DNA of 64,000 nt from Phytoseiulus persimilis. Taxonomy: Eukaryota > Arthropoda > Arachnida > Mesostigmata > Phytoseiidae. The position numbers and the translations under genes are program-made. Location: assembly GCA_037576195.1 (NCBI GenBank), contig CM075101.1:20398001-20462000 (forward strand), given 5' to 3'. Of this stretch, positions 48,307 through 62,147 are shown one piece after another. Below the pieces are notes generated by a model. The model was not told the origin of the DNA and searched no databases. It saw only the letters and a list, made by a program, of their open reading frames with translations. Position 1 is the stretch's first letter. Each line of letters opens with the position of its first letter.

Positions 48307-50425
48307 CTTATATTCACCGAAACTCGGGAACCAAATGCATTTTATATCGCAGGCTCTGATACCCAATCCCTGGATGATTCTCGATATTTCCGAGTGCTGT
48401 CATCAACATAGGCTCGAAACATGCGCTGACAGTTGCGACATGCGCTAACAATCACAGGAGGTGCCCAACTCATTCAGCAAGTGGTCACCACACTTTTTAG
48501 GAAACATGTGTTCAAAAACTCGGTTGCAGAGTGGAACATTAAGTTTGTATCGACCCGACTCCCGCCGGGCGATGTTCCAAGCAGCTCACCTGAGCGCATA
48601 GACGTAAATTTAAGAAATTATTTGTAATTTAGATTTCCAGATGACATTATGAAGATAGGATGTAGGCCTGGCTCTCGGATGCCGCCGCTAGAATGAAATC
48701 GGGAACAGAAAAAACTAATCTTGTTCCTCGAGTCAAATGATTTAATACACCGTGCGCGCGCGGTTTTAACTGAAAACGTTCAAGAGACGTTCTCAGGGTT
48801 ATGAATGTTGTTCCTAGGATGACCGAGCGGCTCGCGAACCTGGAATACTGGTGTTCGCTTTTTCCATGTGATATTCAGAACGGAATTCAATACGGTGAAC
48901 ATCGCGTGAAGCAATAACATCTCAGAAATCGATGGAAGCGTCCGCATGTAATTTTAAAAAGAAATTGACCTCAGAACCGAATCGAAGTGTTCTCACTCAG
49001 CTCCATTCAGATTGAAGCTTATCTGGGCGGATTCTTCTCACATAGGCACACGGCGAAGTGTGAACGCGACGTCAGGCCTTCTGATGCTCTGGAACTTCTC
49101 GATTCTGGTCGCTCATCACTGTGTGTAGTGCGTGTAGCTTTTTTTTCTTCTTCTCGGGGACCAGGGCCGATGTCGCACTCTATGGGAAGGAGGGAGAGGG
49201 AGGTGGTTGACGATAATGGTGTTCAGCCCTGTGAATTAGAATTGAAAAATCTGACAAGTCGCCACCGCTTGAAAAATTTCACTGACGGAAACATGAGTTC
49301 CGCCAGAATTCTCAAGACGAGTTCATGATCGAATTTCATAGCGCGACAGTGAATGCGGGTTCCGCCTAATTTTTGCATGACTCATTCCGTATGCAGTCCG
49401 CCTTCTCAAACCATAAGCCAAGTTCCCCGAGAAGTTTCTCGCTCAGAGGAGCTGTAAAAGTAAAGTGGTCGCCGCGGTCCCATCATTTGCTGCCATTCGC
49501 AGCCCCTGAGGATGCAGTTTGAGCGTCCAAGCCTCTCCCCTGGAATGGCCGAATTCACCTGTCGTAATGGCGTGGAAATTCGGGATCCGAACTTCTTTCC
49601 TATTGCCGGAGAGCCGACGAGAACGCATACTGCGAGAAGCGATGGTCGAAACTTCAGTTGGACCCAGCACGTTGGACGTCCCGATTCGAGTGGTTCGCCG
49701 ATCAGTGATCTCGTGAGGCTCGCCGAGATGAGCGGCCCTCATCTTTCCGAGCAGCTATCGCGAAAGGCACGATCGAGGCCATTGCGATGAGCAGAGAATT
49801 CATACCTTCTGCGAGTCATCAGCAGTCGAGAAGAGCAATCCAAACGGAACAAGTCGTTGCTGTGACGGAATCTAGTAGTTTTCCGAAGCAGATGAGCTCA
49901 TCTTGAGTATTCGGAACCGAAATCGTGGATTCGAACAACATTGCCGGCTCGGATTTTTCCGGAGAGTGTTCTGTGATCGTTTTTTGAAGCTGATGATCCC
50001 TGGAGCAGCTGAGCCTCACTTTTCAGGCTGGAGCGAGGGCTCGCGCAGTGTCGGAACTTGATCGCTTCCACATGATCGGCGCTTCCATCCTTCGTCGTTC
50101 GGGGACCCAGATCTGCGGATGGATGACAGATGCCCTCCATGTGGCGGAGCCTCCTCGCCCCCGAGGGGTATTGCGCTGACAGAAGTAGGTGGAAGCATTC
50201 TATACGATCTTCGAGGCAGTTATTCGAAACGGCCAGCAGTCGGAAATCGACTTATCTGCGCTGGGAGAATTTAGAGCTCCCCGGAGGTTCCCTTCGATGC
50301 TGCTCCCCCGGTTACTCAGCTGTCCGCATTGACCAGCGATGTTTATGGTCAATGCTTATGGCTTATGGCAGTCTCTGTCATTTGAGGCGGAACGCGAGGT
50401 TTGCCGGAGTGGTGCCTGGCCGCTC

Positions 50426-50469
50426 GCCCGCCAACCAACCAGCCAGCCTGTTCCGAGTGGCTGGCTGGC
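50426..50469. repeat. GCCAGCC hairpin and tetranucleotide tract
   Basis: CCAGCCAGCC (50439-50448) and its exact complement GGCTGGCTGG (50459-50468) flank a 10-base loop, preceded by CCAACCAACC. The arms are the same word as at 28348-28366. Confidence 0.65.
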
Positions 50470-53400
50470 ATCGAACGGAGCGGGAGGAGGACGCCGGAGG
50501 AATAGAACGAGGAGGGGAAGATCCCAGAGGAGAGATAGGTCAGTCTGAAGTTGAAACGGTCCGGGGGGCGTCGTACATCTTGAATTCACCCTTTTGATTA
50601 AAGCGACGAGAGAGGAAAAACAAGCGACGAGTAAAGGAGAGGGAACGATGCGCGAAACTTTGCATGATTTGTGATCTCATTGCCGAATGCGCGTCGGGCG
50701 GCTGCTCACACCGTGGGCCGAAGTGGAGGAACAACAACGACAACAACAAAAACAAGGAGATAACAAACACCGAGTGAGTCCTCGAGAAGACACAACAAGG
50801 GCAGGATCAAAATTAGCGTGGCGAGTTGAGCGAAGCGTCCCGGCCGGCAACGGAAACTCCCAAATGAATCTGCGAGCGGGAACGAGCACAACCTGACGAC
50901 ACGTTGATGGAGGAGCGTTTGAAGTAGTTCTCTCGAGGAGGGTTTCCAGGAGAGCTTGATGATTAGGCGCGTGGAATTCAACGTCCCACTCCCGTCCAAT
51001 CTGAAGTCACGTGTTATCACGTGTCTTGAATATGAATATCATGTCTACGAAGTGCAAGACTGGAGCGCGCCCGGAGTACGAGCAGAGTTGAGTGAGTACA
51101 TCCACGTACAAACTGCGCCCACCCTCTGACTCGTCAGCAGAAATTGACACTGAGGGAGGGTGGCAGCGCTGCACGAATGTTTGTCGAGGAACTGGAGAAA
51201 TCATGTCGAATGAGTTAGCGGCGTTTGGGAGAACCATCGAACGGAGGAAGAAAAAGGCAGCTCGGTCCACGAGAAAGAGAATAGCGATGCTCCCAGCTGA
51301 CGGAATATCTGACCGAACAGACCGGGATAAGCTTTCGCGACGTGGGGGCTTGCATTCGACCCGGACGGGAAGAGGAATTGGGGTTTTCCTGGATGAGGTG
51401 CCGTCCTCCGGTATACTTGGGCGCCGTCGGGGGCTCGAGCAGCTCGACGGGGTGAATTGCCGTACGGTGGCATCATCTCCATTTCTCGTGGTCAGCCCAC
51501 TTGGCTTGAGCGTTCCCATTGTGCAATCGCAGCAGAGGGTCTATGTCGAGTCAGCAAACGGCATTCACTTCGACCGGCGCAGATAGGACCGAAGGTGCGG
51601 GCGACGATGCTTTCGCGCCTTCCCTACCCTGTGTCGCCGAAGACGACGACAACCACAATTGACGTTGGTAGTATAAAGCTAGAGTGTGTGTTCGAGTGAG
51701 AGTGTGGATTTAGCTTCCTTTTGGCGTGAGCTACGAAGCCGGGTTGGCCACCGGTCGCCCAACCCGGGGCTGCTCCGGGTCGAGCGAACAGCAACTGCTC
51801 GCTCAGCAACTGCTCACTTCTCCGTGGTCGGCCGAACGGTCCGTTTGCCAACCGAAGAGGCAACTTCTCCGCGCCGCTGTGAAAGCTGAGAAGATGCAGT
51901 CAACTAGATCCCGTAGATTTGCCTCTCGGCTTCTTGTCCATTTTCGTTGCTGAGGTCGTTCAGACCGGACCGATGGTTTCAGGTTCCGGGCGATGAACTC
52001 GTCCTCTTTTTGGTGGCTCGCCGCTTCGTCCTCTTCGGACACAGCGTGGCTGCTCAGAGCGCTCCCACCGACAACTGATCAGGGAAAACCAACGACGGAA
52101 CATAATGTCGCAGTTTGACATCGATCTCGTGTTGTTCCGTCCGACAGAGCGAAGAAAGGAAGTCAAACAGGTCACATGCCGGATTCCGTTACAGGTTCCG
52201 AGTGAAATTCCAGGACAAGCTTGGAAACTCGTAATGGCTCGCTCCAGCGCTCCACAGATCCACGATGAGTATCCACAAATAACTCTGGTGTCTCGCCCGC
52301 TCATCAACATCGTGTGGATGTTTCGACTTCCCGAGGGAAGTTCGGATTCCACTCGAGGAGACCGACTGAGCGGAAAACAAAGATTCCCGTGGATCGGATG
52401 CCACTCCTTCGAGTTTTTTCGAGTTCGTGGAACTCATCTTGAAGTTTCTCGAAAGCTGCATTCCTTGTAAATTTAGAGAGATTCAGAAGAGACCGCGCGT
52501 AGTGTCACGGCACCTCCGCTCCTCGAAATGTTGGGGCTCCGGTAGAGTGAGCTCTCTTCTGATAGAGAACCTCGGGGCGCGTGGTGGTATTGGAGTATTT
52601 CCACTGCGGCCTCTGTCGGTTTCCAGCAGAAAACTCCTCGTGGCCTGTGGCGCTGGTCGGAAGTTTGTCGAAATTGACATCTTTTTGCCGGCATCTGGCC
52701 AGCCAGAGTAGGATCCATGGGAAGCGTTTTCGGACCGAGGGCGTCACCTCGAGAAATCAAGCCAACCGCTCGTGCCCTGCACGCCCTCTCCCCATCGAAA
52801 CAGCTTCAATGCGTTGTCAATGAACGTGGTTGCATGCATGACAGCGCGGTCCACACTCATTGTTCAGTGATATCCAATACACCATTTTACGGTGTATTTT
52901 GCTAGTGTTCTCATCAGCTCACATTCGGTTTGAGACACGTCGATTCGTTCTCGGCGATTCGCATCGCACGTCCGATCAGGGAGTACTGACTTTGGAAGGG
53001 TCCAAGCTGCACAAGTGATCTCTATCGGAGCGGAGTTTACTCATCCCGCGAACACAACGAAAAAGAGGGCTCAGATCTTGGAACAGGAGGTTTTATCATA
53101 CATTGAATGCCAGGAGACCGCTGCTTCACACTCTAGGTCCACGACAAATATCGAAAAATTGGCGTCCAGGCGAACTTTTTCTATTCAGTTTCACTGTGGG
53201 TTCTGGAATATGTGAGGAGGCAGGAATGACAATTTTCTCGTGTCGAGAAAAGAATCAGTCCTTTAGGTAGCGAAGTGTGTGAGTCCGAGAAAGCCATCTA
53301 AATACTTCTCGGCAGAGTTTTTTTTCGAGGAGCTCAGAGCCCGCATTCAAAAGCTCCGGTTTACCGGTATGTCAATTTCCGGCGTCGCTTCACAGGGCCA

Positions 53401-55617
53401 GAGCGTCAATTATCCGGAGTCGTAGCGGCGTTGCGGATGAGTATATCAGTAGCCGTTGAACCTAGGGGCTGTATTTAGGAAGTCGCTGTTGGATGAGAAC
53501 ATCGGAAGAATTAGTGGTTTTTAGAGCGGAAGAAACTCGAGGGAATCCGGGGAGGAGCGCTGAGAACGCAATCCCAGGCTGGTCTGGAACCGGAGCGGCT
53601 GGTACAGATCGGGGGTTCATACGTCGACTCGTGATATGACACTGACTCGCTTCTGGAGGCGATTGACGGATTCAGTCGATTCGATTCAGACGGCAACCTC
53701 CACAGCAGCATCACGGATTCCCAGACTAATTGTAAGACACATCTGAAACATCCATCTATCGACCGCGATCGTTTCTTCAACGCCGAGCGTCATGGCGATC
53801 TTTTGGGTTGTATCGGATGCCAGATAACATCCTGTTTCCCTGACGTCGAATGTGGCTGCAGATCCGAAAACGATCGATGACCTTCGGAGAGCCTCGCTCT
53901 TCGCTCCACTGTTTGTTGTTTCACTCCCGGAAATGATCTCAAAGTTTGTTCACATTCGTCAGAATCTCATAACAATGCCGGCGCCTTATCTAGGGTCTAC
54001 TAAGGCCCTGATTCAGACCGGAAACGAGAAATAGCCATTCCCGGGAAGTTCGGTTGTAGTTCAAGTCTGAGCCTATTGGGGAATAGCGCCCGGCCCAAGT
54101 TAAAAATTTCCTCATAAAAATTGTTTAATTTAGTTTTCTCCCTCGAAGGCAGCTTTCGGTTACCGAGGCGGCTCGGCAGCACGATACGACTACATTTCGA
54201 AGAAAAAAATCCTCTCCGTATCCGACGAAAACTCTTTCTTCCAGTCTTCAGGGAAGTGGGCAAAGTCAGCTGAACCGAGTCGTCCTCCGACTCGTATGAT
54301 GCTCATTGTTTACAGTTTTCTTCCGTTCTTTCGATGAGTGAGAGTTGTTTAACAAATGTCACGTCTCCAAGCCACTCAGTCAGTGCGCGTTCATAATTCA
54401 CTTGGAACAAATGATGAGAACGGAACACAGTCTAAACGGGCGAATGAGGAAATTGAGTGAGCGCGAATCTTCCGTTGATGAACTCTCACACATGACCGTC
54501 CACCCTCCGCACTCGGAGGGTTCAAATTATTCCTCCACAAGGTTGGGCGTTGTGGAGAAGAGTTGCCACTGTTGTCTCTGACGTTGAAGCCCAGGCTCGG
54601 TTGCCTTCCTTTTCCCAGGGTGTCGCTGTTTCGCTCTCTTTCTGTAGTTCCTCTCAACTGGCTCGGCGGGCAGCTTTTCCTATCCTCCAAGAACAGCCGT
54701 AGATTAAAAGTTTTTGCAACTCCTGCACGACGTTGTCTTCCGAGAGTGGTGCCCGTCAGTCCCTACGTCCGTTCGTTTGTCAGTCCGCGCGCCCGCCACT
54801 TCCATGTATCCCTCCGACGTTCGTGGACGACTGTAGAGCCTCTCGTGGATTCGAGAGATTTTCGGGAAGATCGTTTGCCCCATTACACCCATCCGCTCTG
54901 GACGTCAATGCGAGCCGGAATAGACGACGGCGAAGACCATGAGGACGCAGTTGGAGAGATCCACCGACCAACTGACGACCAAGACGAAGATGAAGACGAG
55001 TTAGCGCGAGGGAGAGGTGGAGGAGTGTGAGAGAGCGGGCAGCACTTTAGCTTCACTGGCCGCGCGACTCTCTGTCAGGATTACCAAGTTCTCGAACGGA
55101 CCGACAAACAGACGGACCAGCCCGAGCGGCCACCAATGACAACCAGCATGCAACCGCTGCAAACGCCATTCGACCAGTCAAACTTCTCTCGAGAGTTTTC
55201 ATTGCGTCACTGTCGGCCACGGCTGCGGGTCGATCGAGGCTCGGACGGCATTTCGGCATGGGCTCGAGATCCGCTTACACGTCTGGACGCCTTTCCGATA
55301 GCGCGCGATTAGCCCATTTTCATGAACCTCCGAACGAGCTCCGATCGCTCTTCCGCTTCTCGAGACTCCCGGACAGCGAAACGTCGCTGACTTCTGACAC
55401 CAAACAGAACTCTGCTCCACGCTGTAGTTCTTCCGCCCCAGATACTGCTGGCCTGAAGCAGTTCCTCGATCGCGAGCAGAATTCTCGGCGTCTCGCTGAA
55501 CGGATCTCATCGAGCAGCGGAAACTGAAAGAGGAAAAACAGAGCATGATCGAGAAAGATTTTTTCGCGTCGTCGAAAGCGAGCTCCACGCGGAGCTCATC
55601 CATCATTCGTTCTGTGC

Positions 55618-55666
55618 CAGCGAGCCAGCCAATCAGTAAGTCATTCAGCCAGTGAACCAGCCAGGT
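55618..55666. repeat. Degenerate (AGCC/CAGT)n tract
   Basis: AGCGAGCCAGCCAATCAGTA and further ATTCAGCCAGTGAACCAGCC words, the same four-base vocabulary as the hairpin tracts. Confidence 0.5.
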
Positions 55667-58600
55667 GGTGGAAAGCTGCGCTTGAAAACATTCTCGCTCG
55701 ACTTTTTTGCTTCCTGCTGATATCTAAGAAGAACTGAAAGAATATCCAGTGAGATACAGGAACCGTAGGCACGGTCGCGAGGAACAGTGCGAGCGAGTCA
55801 AAGTTGGCCGATGGCGTTCGGAGAGTTTTTCGTGCCTTTCTTTAGAGGTCGTAATGTTGATCGAGTGGAAGATTAGCAGCCGCAGCAGCACCAGCAGTAG
55901 TAGATGAATCAGTGCAGAGTGTTCTCTCTCTCTCTCCCCGTCGACGTGCTGCGTTCCATGGGAGTGGGCCGCTGTGGTGCCTGGCGGTAGTGTGAGTGGT
56001 GGTAATTAAGCTAAGAACGCCCTCGACAGCGATGTGTGACATTGTAGCAGAAAGAACCAGAACTGATGGAGATTGAAGCGATCTGGGTACCGTTGAGCAT
56101 TCTCCCAAGTCTTTCTCCGTGCCTGATTTGACACTTGCTCACCCTCCATCAAACCGAGTTTCTTTGACACCGCTCTTCGCAGGCACAAAAAAATAGAACT
56201 GGTGTCCGGAGCGAACCGGACGACAGACTATCGTACCGTGCTAGTACTATCATGCTTCCAGTATCAGCATAAGTACGCTACGTATGACGTACTGCCAAGG
56301 TACGGGACGATCTGTGGTGTTGTACAAACCGTTTTTCGTAAACCAGCCGTATTCCGCATTACGGAGAGATCAACGTTTAAGATCGAGCATGGTCGGAAGG
56401 TATGGAGTCCCGAACTCTCAGGAGAAGAACGTAGCGAGACTCGAGCATCGGGTCGGGCCGCCCTTTTTACTACAACTAGAGCCCGTACCTTTGGGCACTA
56501 CTCATGAATATGTCCATCATTCCCCATGAGAATATCGAATTGAGGAATGTAAAATGTTTGAAGATACGCTCACGACGAAGCGACGTGGGGAAAAGTCATT
56601 GCAAACATCGGATCCGTCTCGCTATTCCGGGTGCCAGAACGTTTTTTCAGACGAAGTGTCCCGACTCCTGCTCGACCCTAACCTCGGACGCCCGAGGGCG
56701 ATTTGCTCGCACGACGGTGTCGCAATCAATTTTTTTCTTCGCTGCAAAATAAATCCAGTGCAGGGGCTGGCCCAGCAACTCCTTTGCCGGAAACTTTCTC
56801 TCCAGTGCTTCCAGATGATTTTGACCGTAGAACGGGCGGCTTCGAAACGTCTGGGAACGATCCGATCAAAGCTAAATTTTATGATTCCTGCTGATAAAGC
56901 GCCAAGCTGAGATCGGGAGGACAAACTTTATTTTCTTGTCCAGCGGATCACAAAGACCCTCTGGAGGGCAATAAGCCCCAGCGCGGGAACAACTTTCGCT
57001 CCGGTAGATCAGCGCTGCTTTTCTGATGGAGCTCTCACTTGCAAACGAGGTCAGAGCCAGACGCGATTCAGGGAGCTCTTGATCATGTGCGGGGCTGAGC
57101 ATCTTGAGATTCCCAGGGGCTGAAGAGCGGGATTTTTCGATGAGTCTTGCTCACGGAAACAGCGATCCGAGCCAACGAGACGGAGAGCGGGAATCAGGGT
57201 CCCAAATTCCGTTCTGCCGCTTGCGCGTTCTGTCTAACCGCGAGGGGGAGCGAGAAGTCTTCGAGAGAATACTCCGTTTCACTTATCGGTGTTTCCGTGA
57301 GTTATTGCGTGTTTCTCGCTCGCCTGTCAGACGACGCGGCTTCACAAGCGTTTGTTGAACGCTTGTCCGCGTGGGAAGATGAGTTGCCGATCCCCAGAGA
57401 TCCGAGTCCGTACATGTTTGTTTGCACTCTGAACACGGCGACAAGTAACAAAAACTGTCAGGCTGCCCCGGGGCCACGTCCACGACCGCTTCTCTGTGGG
57501 AGATCGTGGCGTACGTTCGGCAGAATCCACAGATTCCCCCCGCATATTCATAGAGGAGAGACCTCAACGATCCCATCATTGTTTCCGACGAAAGTCGCCA
57601 ACCGTCCACAAATCGAGGATCGGGCTCCGGGCTCGTGTGAGATCGTTGCGAGGAGCGAAGCGGCCGCCGCTATCGATCGATGGCTGAGCAACGGAGTTAA
57701 TGTTCGGGCGCTGCGGAAACCCGACGAGATCCTCCCGAACCTTTGCGTTCGCCACCGGGAATATTCCGGTGGGAATCCCGCGATGATTCAGGACTGCAGA
57801 CGATCCAGGAACGAGATTGGCTGAATTTTTGGCCGAGTCGGGTCCGAGTGCCAAGTTTGGATTTCCAAGACTTTCCACGTAGTCTTCTCTCTCGAGGCGT
57901 ACGTGCAAATATACCCTTATCCAATGACGAGAGAGTGGAGATCGAAGCTTCCATTTTCTCTTGCGCTGCCTCCCCCGAGCAAGCGAGTCTCGAGATGAAT
58001 TCGCTTCCGTCATCGTCTCCGGGTGTACTTCACCTGGAAACCGAGAGGAACGTAAATCATCGTCGGATACGGAGCTGAAAAAAGGAAAGAATTGCGATAC
58101 GAGGCAACCGGGGCTCTTTCTAGCTCAGAAGCTCGTCTCGTGGCACTTCATTGTCGCGCCTCCCGGGCTGAATTCCGACGCTTTGGGATTTTCCGTTGTG
58201 ATGTTCTCGTTGTCAAAAGCTTCCTCGCCCGTTTTGGCTCGGTGCACGCGGAGCAGCTGAAATTCACGACGATGTCCTCAGATATTCCGTGCTCTTGCAG
58301 ACGCAGTGAAAGCCCCGCATTCCCGTTATGCAGGTTCCTAATGTAGCCGAGGTCATGTGTCGGAATGTTTGTTCCGATCCACTAGACGCGCGAGTGAGCT
58401 CTCCGAGCTGGCCCGATGTCCTGCTAACGTCCTCTGCACCGAGCGGAGGCTGTATTCTAAATCTTTACAACTCATTCCACCGACGACAACGGCGGAGAGC
58501 AACAGGGCGTACGAAAGGGGAAGAGCGTGAGTTTTTTTCGCAAGTAACCGGACCGAGAAAACTTGTTGAAGCTTTGCTCGCTCTGGCGCTTTTTTCTTTC

Positions 58601-59487
58601 TTTTTTTTTCTCCTCTCCGTTCGAGGACGTGAGGAGGCATAGTGGGAGCGCCGAAGGGAGGACCGGGAAGAATGCTCGGAGGAGCGCTGGTACAGGAGGA
58701 CATCAGTGGAGGTTAAGGTTGAGAGGACGGCCTCCTTCAGCGAGTGAGACGAGAGCACATCTCATATTCTTCACACGTAGATAATCATGCTTTTGATGAA
58801 ATTCACCCCTATTTCAGTTCTCGTTCACCAGGACGACGAGGAGTCTTTTGGCTTCTTGGCTGTCTCTGTTCCCCGGACTCCCAGTCGCTCGATCTGTCTG
58901 CCTGTCGCTGGTGGCTTCCCCTCACTCCGTTTCCAGCTCCCGCAGTTCGCGCTCCTCTCTCGATATCGAGTTGAGTGTAACTCACTTTGGCTTTCAATTG
59001 ACGCCTCGTCGTCCCCATTCACTTCGCATCCCCTGAGACATGGACTCCTGCCGGCGGAGAGACCACCGTCGAAATAATCTGGGAGAGGAACAGGCGGAGG
59101 GGAATGAATGAAGGAAGGAGCGAACGATCGAGCCTCGGAGCGAACACGAGGTAGAAAACTAAACAAACCAGCTCAACTCTCCCGCGAAGGAATAATGGGA
59201 AGGAATAAGCTCAGCCGGAGCGGACCGTGATCGGCCGATCTCCGCCGACCAGGACCCGAACCGCGCTCACCGTCTTCCTCAGAGGCTTTTGTTGTAGTGG
59301 TTCAGGCCGGGGTTAGAGCTAAGTAGACGACTAGTGGAGTTCGGTTGAGCCTCTCGCCCGAAGGCGATCACCTGAGACTCGTTTTTGCCTTTGACGTTGG
59401 AGCCTGACCGTCCTCCATCTGACCTCTTGTGCCTGAGTGGCAGCCACCAACACTTCTTGTCAAAAAGTTTCACTCGCTGGAGCAACA

Positions 59488-59615
59488 ATGCTCCCTGGAC
59501 TTATCCATCGCTCTCTAATTTTTTATCGTTCTGTTTGTTTCCTCCTCTGCGTTCAAGTTGAAGCCTTCGATGATTCGACAGGGCACGTTCCTCATGACAT
59601 CAGAATGCACGAAGG
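59488..59615 (+). CDS. Possible signal-peptide first exon of an unidentified gene
   Basis: From ATG 59488 the frame encodes a hydrophobic stretch (IFYRSVCFLLCVQVEA) that looks like a secretory signal with a likely cleavage after Ala, then a short hydrophilic segment (FDDSTGHVPHDIRMHEG). A GTGACC at 59616 could be a donor; otherwise the frame stops at once. No continuation exon is recognised, so the rest would lie behind a long intron, perhaps past the hAT element at 62060 and out of the window. The alternative is chance hydrophobicity. Confidence 0.22.
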
Positions 59616-62051
59616 GTGACCTCAATCAGAAGTCCTGCATCGCGGCAGCGTTAGCTTCGGAGGGGTCGATCGTGTAGTTCAACGGATCTGCCTGCCATTC
59701 CATGCGACGAGGACGTACGTGTTCTTACGCATGCGCGTGGATAAACTTACACAATGAAGTACAAGCGAAGAGGGGGTCTGCGTTTTCTCCGGTTTTCACG
59801 AGTTCCGAAAGTCGACGGCGTTGTATAATGGCTCGCCAGTGCTCACTTCTACGGGCAACGGTCCTGTCCTGGTCGAGAGCCGGCCACGTCGACGTGATTG
59901 TTATAAATCTGTTCAGGGCCCACGAAGTCGAGATCGCTTCGGACAGCCATGTTTCCTGTCATCCTGCTGAGCTTGGGTGTTTCCTTTAATTTGACAGAAT
60001 GTGCCATTAGAGCCACATAAGGAAGCATTGATCCCGATTTGGAGTTCATCCCCCCGGGTCTGAGTCAGACGACCGCCACGGGACAGCGGCGGGTCGGGGA
60101 CGGGGAAACTCACCGGGTTCACAGGTCTCTCCCGCGGGCAGGTATCGCTCGGAATGCTGCTTGCTTTGTCGGCGAATTCCTCTCGATTGCATGCGTTGCC
60201 TGACATCGCTGACTCGATAGTTGCCATCGTGGGCTTCACCTATTCCTCTGTGTGCGCTCGCTTCTCGCGAAACTCTCGATTCGGCGCCGTTGAGAGGACA
60301 GGCGAGGGCAAGTTCTCGTGTCGTTCACGCCTTGTATGAAGTGAGGCCGCTGTCTTCCGGGGCGAGCAGGTGTTTGAGTGATTTATACCTCAGAACAGCA
60401 CTGCGAAGTTGAGCAGTTTTAGCCGATGCTGCTGCCGCCACTACTTGTGATGTGTTGCTGGCCATAGTGATCAGCGCTAGCAAAGGCAAGAAGTTGCAAC
60501 GTTCGTCGTTTGCCGCTTGCCGCAGGTTGTTTCGATGGCCTCGTATTGATATTGGTGATCCGCGTTGTCCTCGATTGCTGCTCTATCATATCCTCCCCGA
60601 TCGACCAAGATTCGCGTTGGTTCTGATCCGACCGATTGAAGCAGTTCCTGAAGCACGAGGGCCTCTAACCTGTCCCCGTCGTCGGATTCGGTCGTCGGCT
60701 GTGGGCGAGATCAACGGATGTCTGATTGGCGTCCGAACCCTGACTTTCAGGCTCATCGGAGGAGGAATTTTCGTGCAGAACGCAACTCGGATCGGGGGGA
60801 GGGCTGAGTGGGGCTGCCAGCTGCCGGGCAGATGTGTCCGAGGCACTTTGTGAAGTCAATATACGACTTTCTTCTTGTTTCGTCTGAGCTCAGCAGCTGC
60901 AGGAGCGTCCCATCCCTTGCGGCTCACGTGCGGCACGTACCATATCCCATTCATGGCATACCTCTCGTCTGTTAGAGCAAATCAAAGACGGTTTATCCTT
61001 ATGCGCCCTGCGCTCGTCCGGGACCACGTTAGAAACGGGGGAGAAACAGCGGAATCAGAAACCAACCGGTTAGGGCGCTTTCGAGAAGAATGTGCACCCC
61101 AATAGAGTTCGTCTCGAACACCAGGGTCTTGAGTTCCGGGGTGAGCTTCCTGTCCCGATTCGCAAGTGGATTTCCGGAGTCGCCGAGAGAAACGCAAAAT
61201 CACCGAGAAAAAGTGGACAGCTCGTTGGCGTCGCCGAATACCAGCCCATTGTAAATGCAGTACCAATGGTAGAGAACTTGTTCGCACAACTTATAGTCAA
61301 TGGCTCGGTCAGGAACTGCGCGAGAACTGTCCGTGATTCCTGGGCAAAGGAGCGGGTGACTGAGAATGGAGGAAGAACGCTGCGCGAGGATTCATATATC
61401 TCCCGAGCGTGGATGTCCTGGATGACGCGATTCATGAACTGTTCCCCCGCCCGTTCAGTCGCGGTAGCGACGCTCGCCGACCCCCCCCCCCTCCTTCCCC
61501 AAGCACACGGCCCACACCATCCAGCACTTTTCTGTCGACGCTGGACGCTCGGCTGCTGATGGAGATTCCTGGCCTTTGCGCTCGAGTGAGAGCCATATTT
61601 TGTCCCTTCCGTACCCCAAGCGCGGAGTATGACGAATGGACAAATGCAATTACACTGTGTTGGAACGCCGGTTCAGTTGAGTTGAGTCGAGTCCAGCGAG
61701 CGGGCAAGCGGGCGAGCGAGAGACCGAGTTCACCTCTCTGTGTCAGACTGCGGTTCTCGAAAACGGGGGCGGGCATTCCATCTATGCTTTCTTTTTCGAC
61801 TACGAAAACGAACCCGGCGTTGCTTTGTCAACCGATGTAGCCGCGTTTTCTGCGCGTAGTCAGTCATGCCTGTTATATACATTAGGTCACACATAAATAC
61901 GTGTTTCAAGGTTGAGAGCACATCCGTACGGACAGTGGAAACGCGGCTCGCTCGGCCCGACTGCGGTGCAAGAATAAATCACGCTCCGCCGCAAGAGACC
62001 CGTGCAGCACGCGATTCGCGCACCCACCTCCGATACAATCATCGTGCACCC
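59616..62051. other. Gene-poor region before hAT element 2
   Basis: No gene recognised. A run of C with few interruptions lies at about 61483-61495. Overlapping frames on both strands (60452-60853 +, 61092-61559 +, 61070-61435 -, 61432-61776 -) have no known domain. Confidence 0.4.
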
Positions 62052-62059
62052 TCAATTAG
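62052..62059. repeat. Target-site duplication, left copy (hAT element 2)
   Basis: TCAATTAG immediately before the left terminal inverted repeat; an exact copy is at 63523-63530. Confidence 0.9.
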
Positions 62060-62076
62060 TGGAGACGCCATATGAG

Positions 62077-62147
62077 CGGACATGTCCTTGTCTGTCCGCT
62101 TTGTCCGCTTTCTAGCTTTTCAGGGCAAATGTCCGTTTTCTTCGCGA
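62077..62147. repeat. Subterminal TGTCCGC array, left end of hAT element 2
   Basis: Contains AGCGGACATGTCC, CTGTCCGCTTTGTCCGCTTT and AATGTCCGTTTT; the words occur in both orientations. Confidence 0.75.

Larger units (their letters stand above)
48307..59487. other. Gene-poor region, no gene recognised
   Basis: About 11 kb. The exchanger 3' UTR starts it, but no canonical AATAAA is evident nearby. The longest frames (57147-57824 +, 225 codons; 57576-58013 -; 51007-51519 -; 54563-55030 +) overlap frames on the other strand and show no known domain. Features I can name are GCCA/GGCT hairpins and tetranucleotide tracts (50426-50469, 55618-55666) and a cluster of GTAC/TACG words at about 56230-56330. 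Confidence 0.4.

Noticed and set aside
51672..51677. TATAAA as a possible core promoter
   Set aside because: No recognisable gene follows and isolated TATAAA words are frequent by chance.
57147..57824. Plus-strand open frame of 225 codons
   Set aside because: No domain recognised, no conserved-looking segment, and equally long overlapping frames on the opposite strand.
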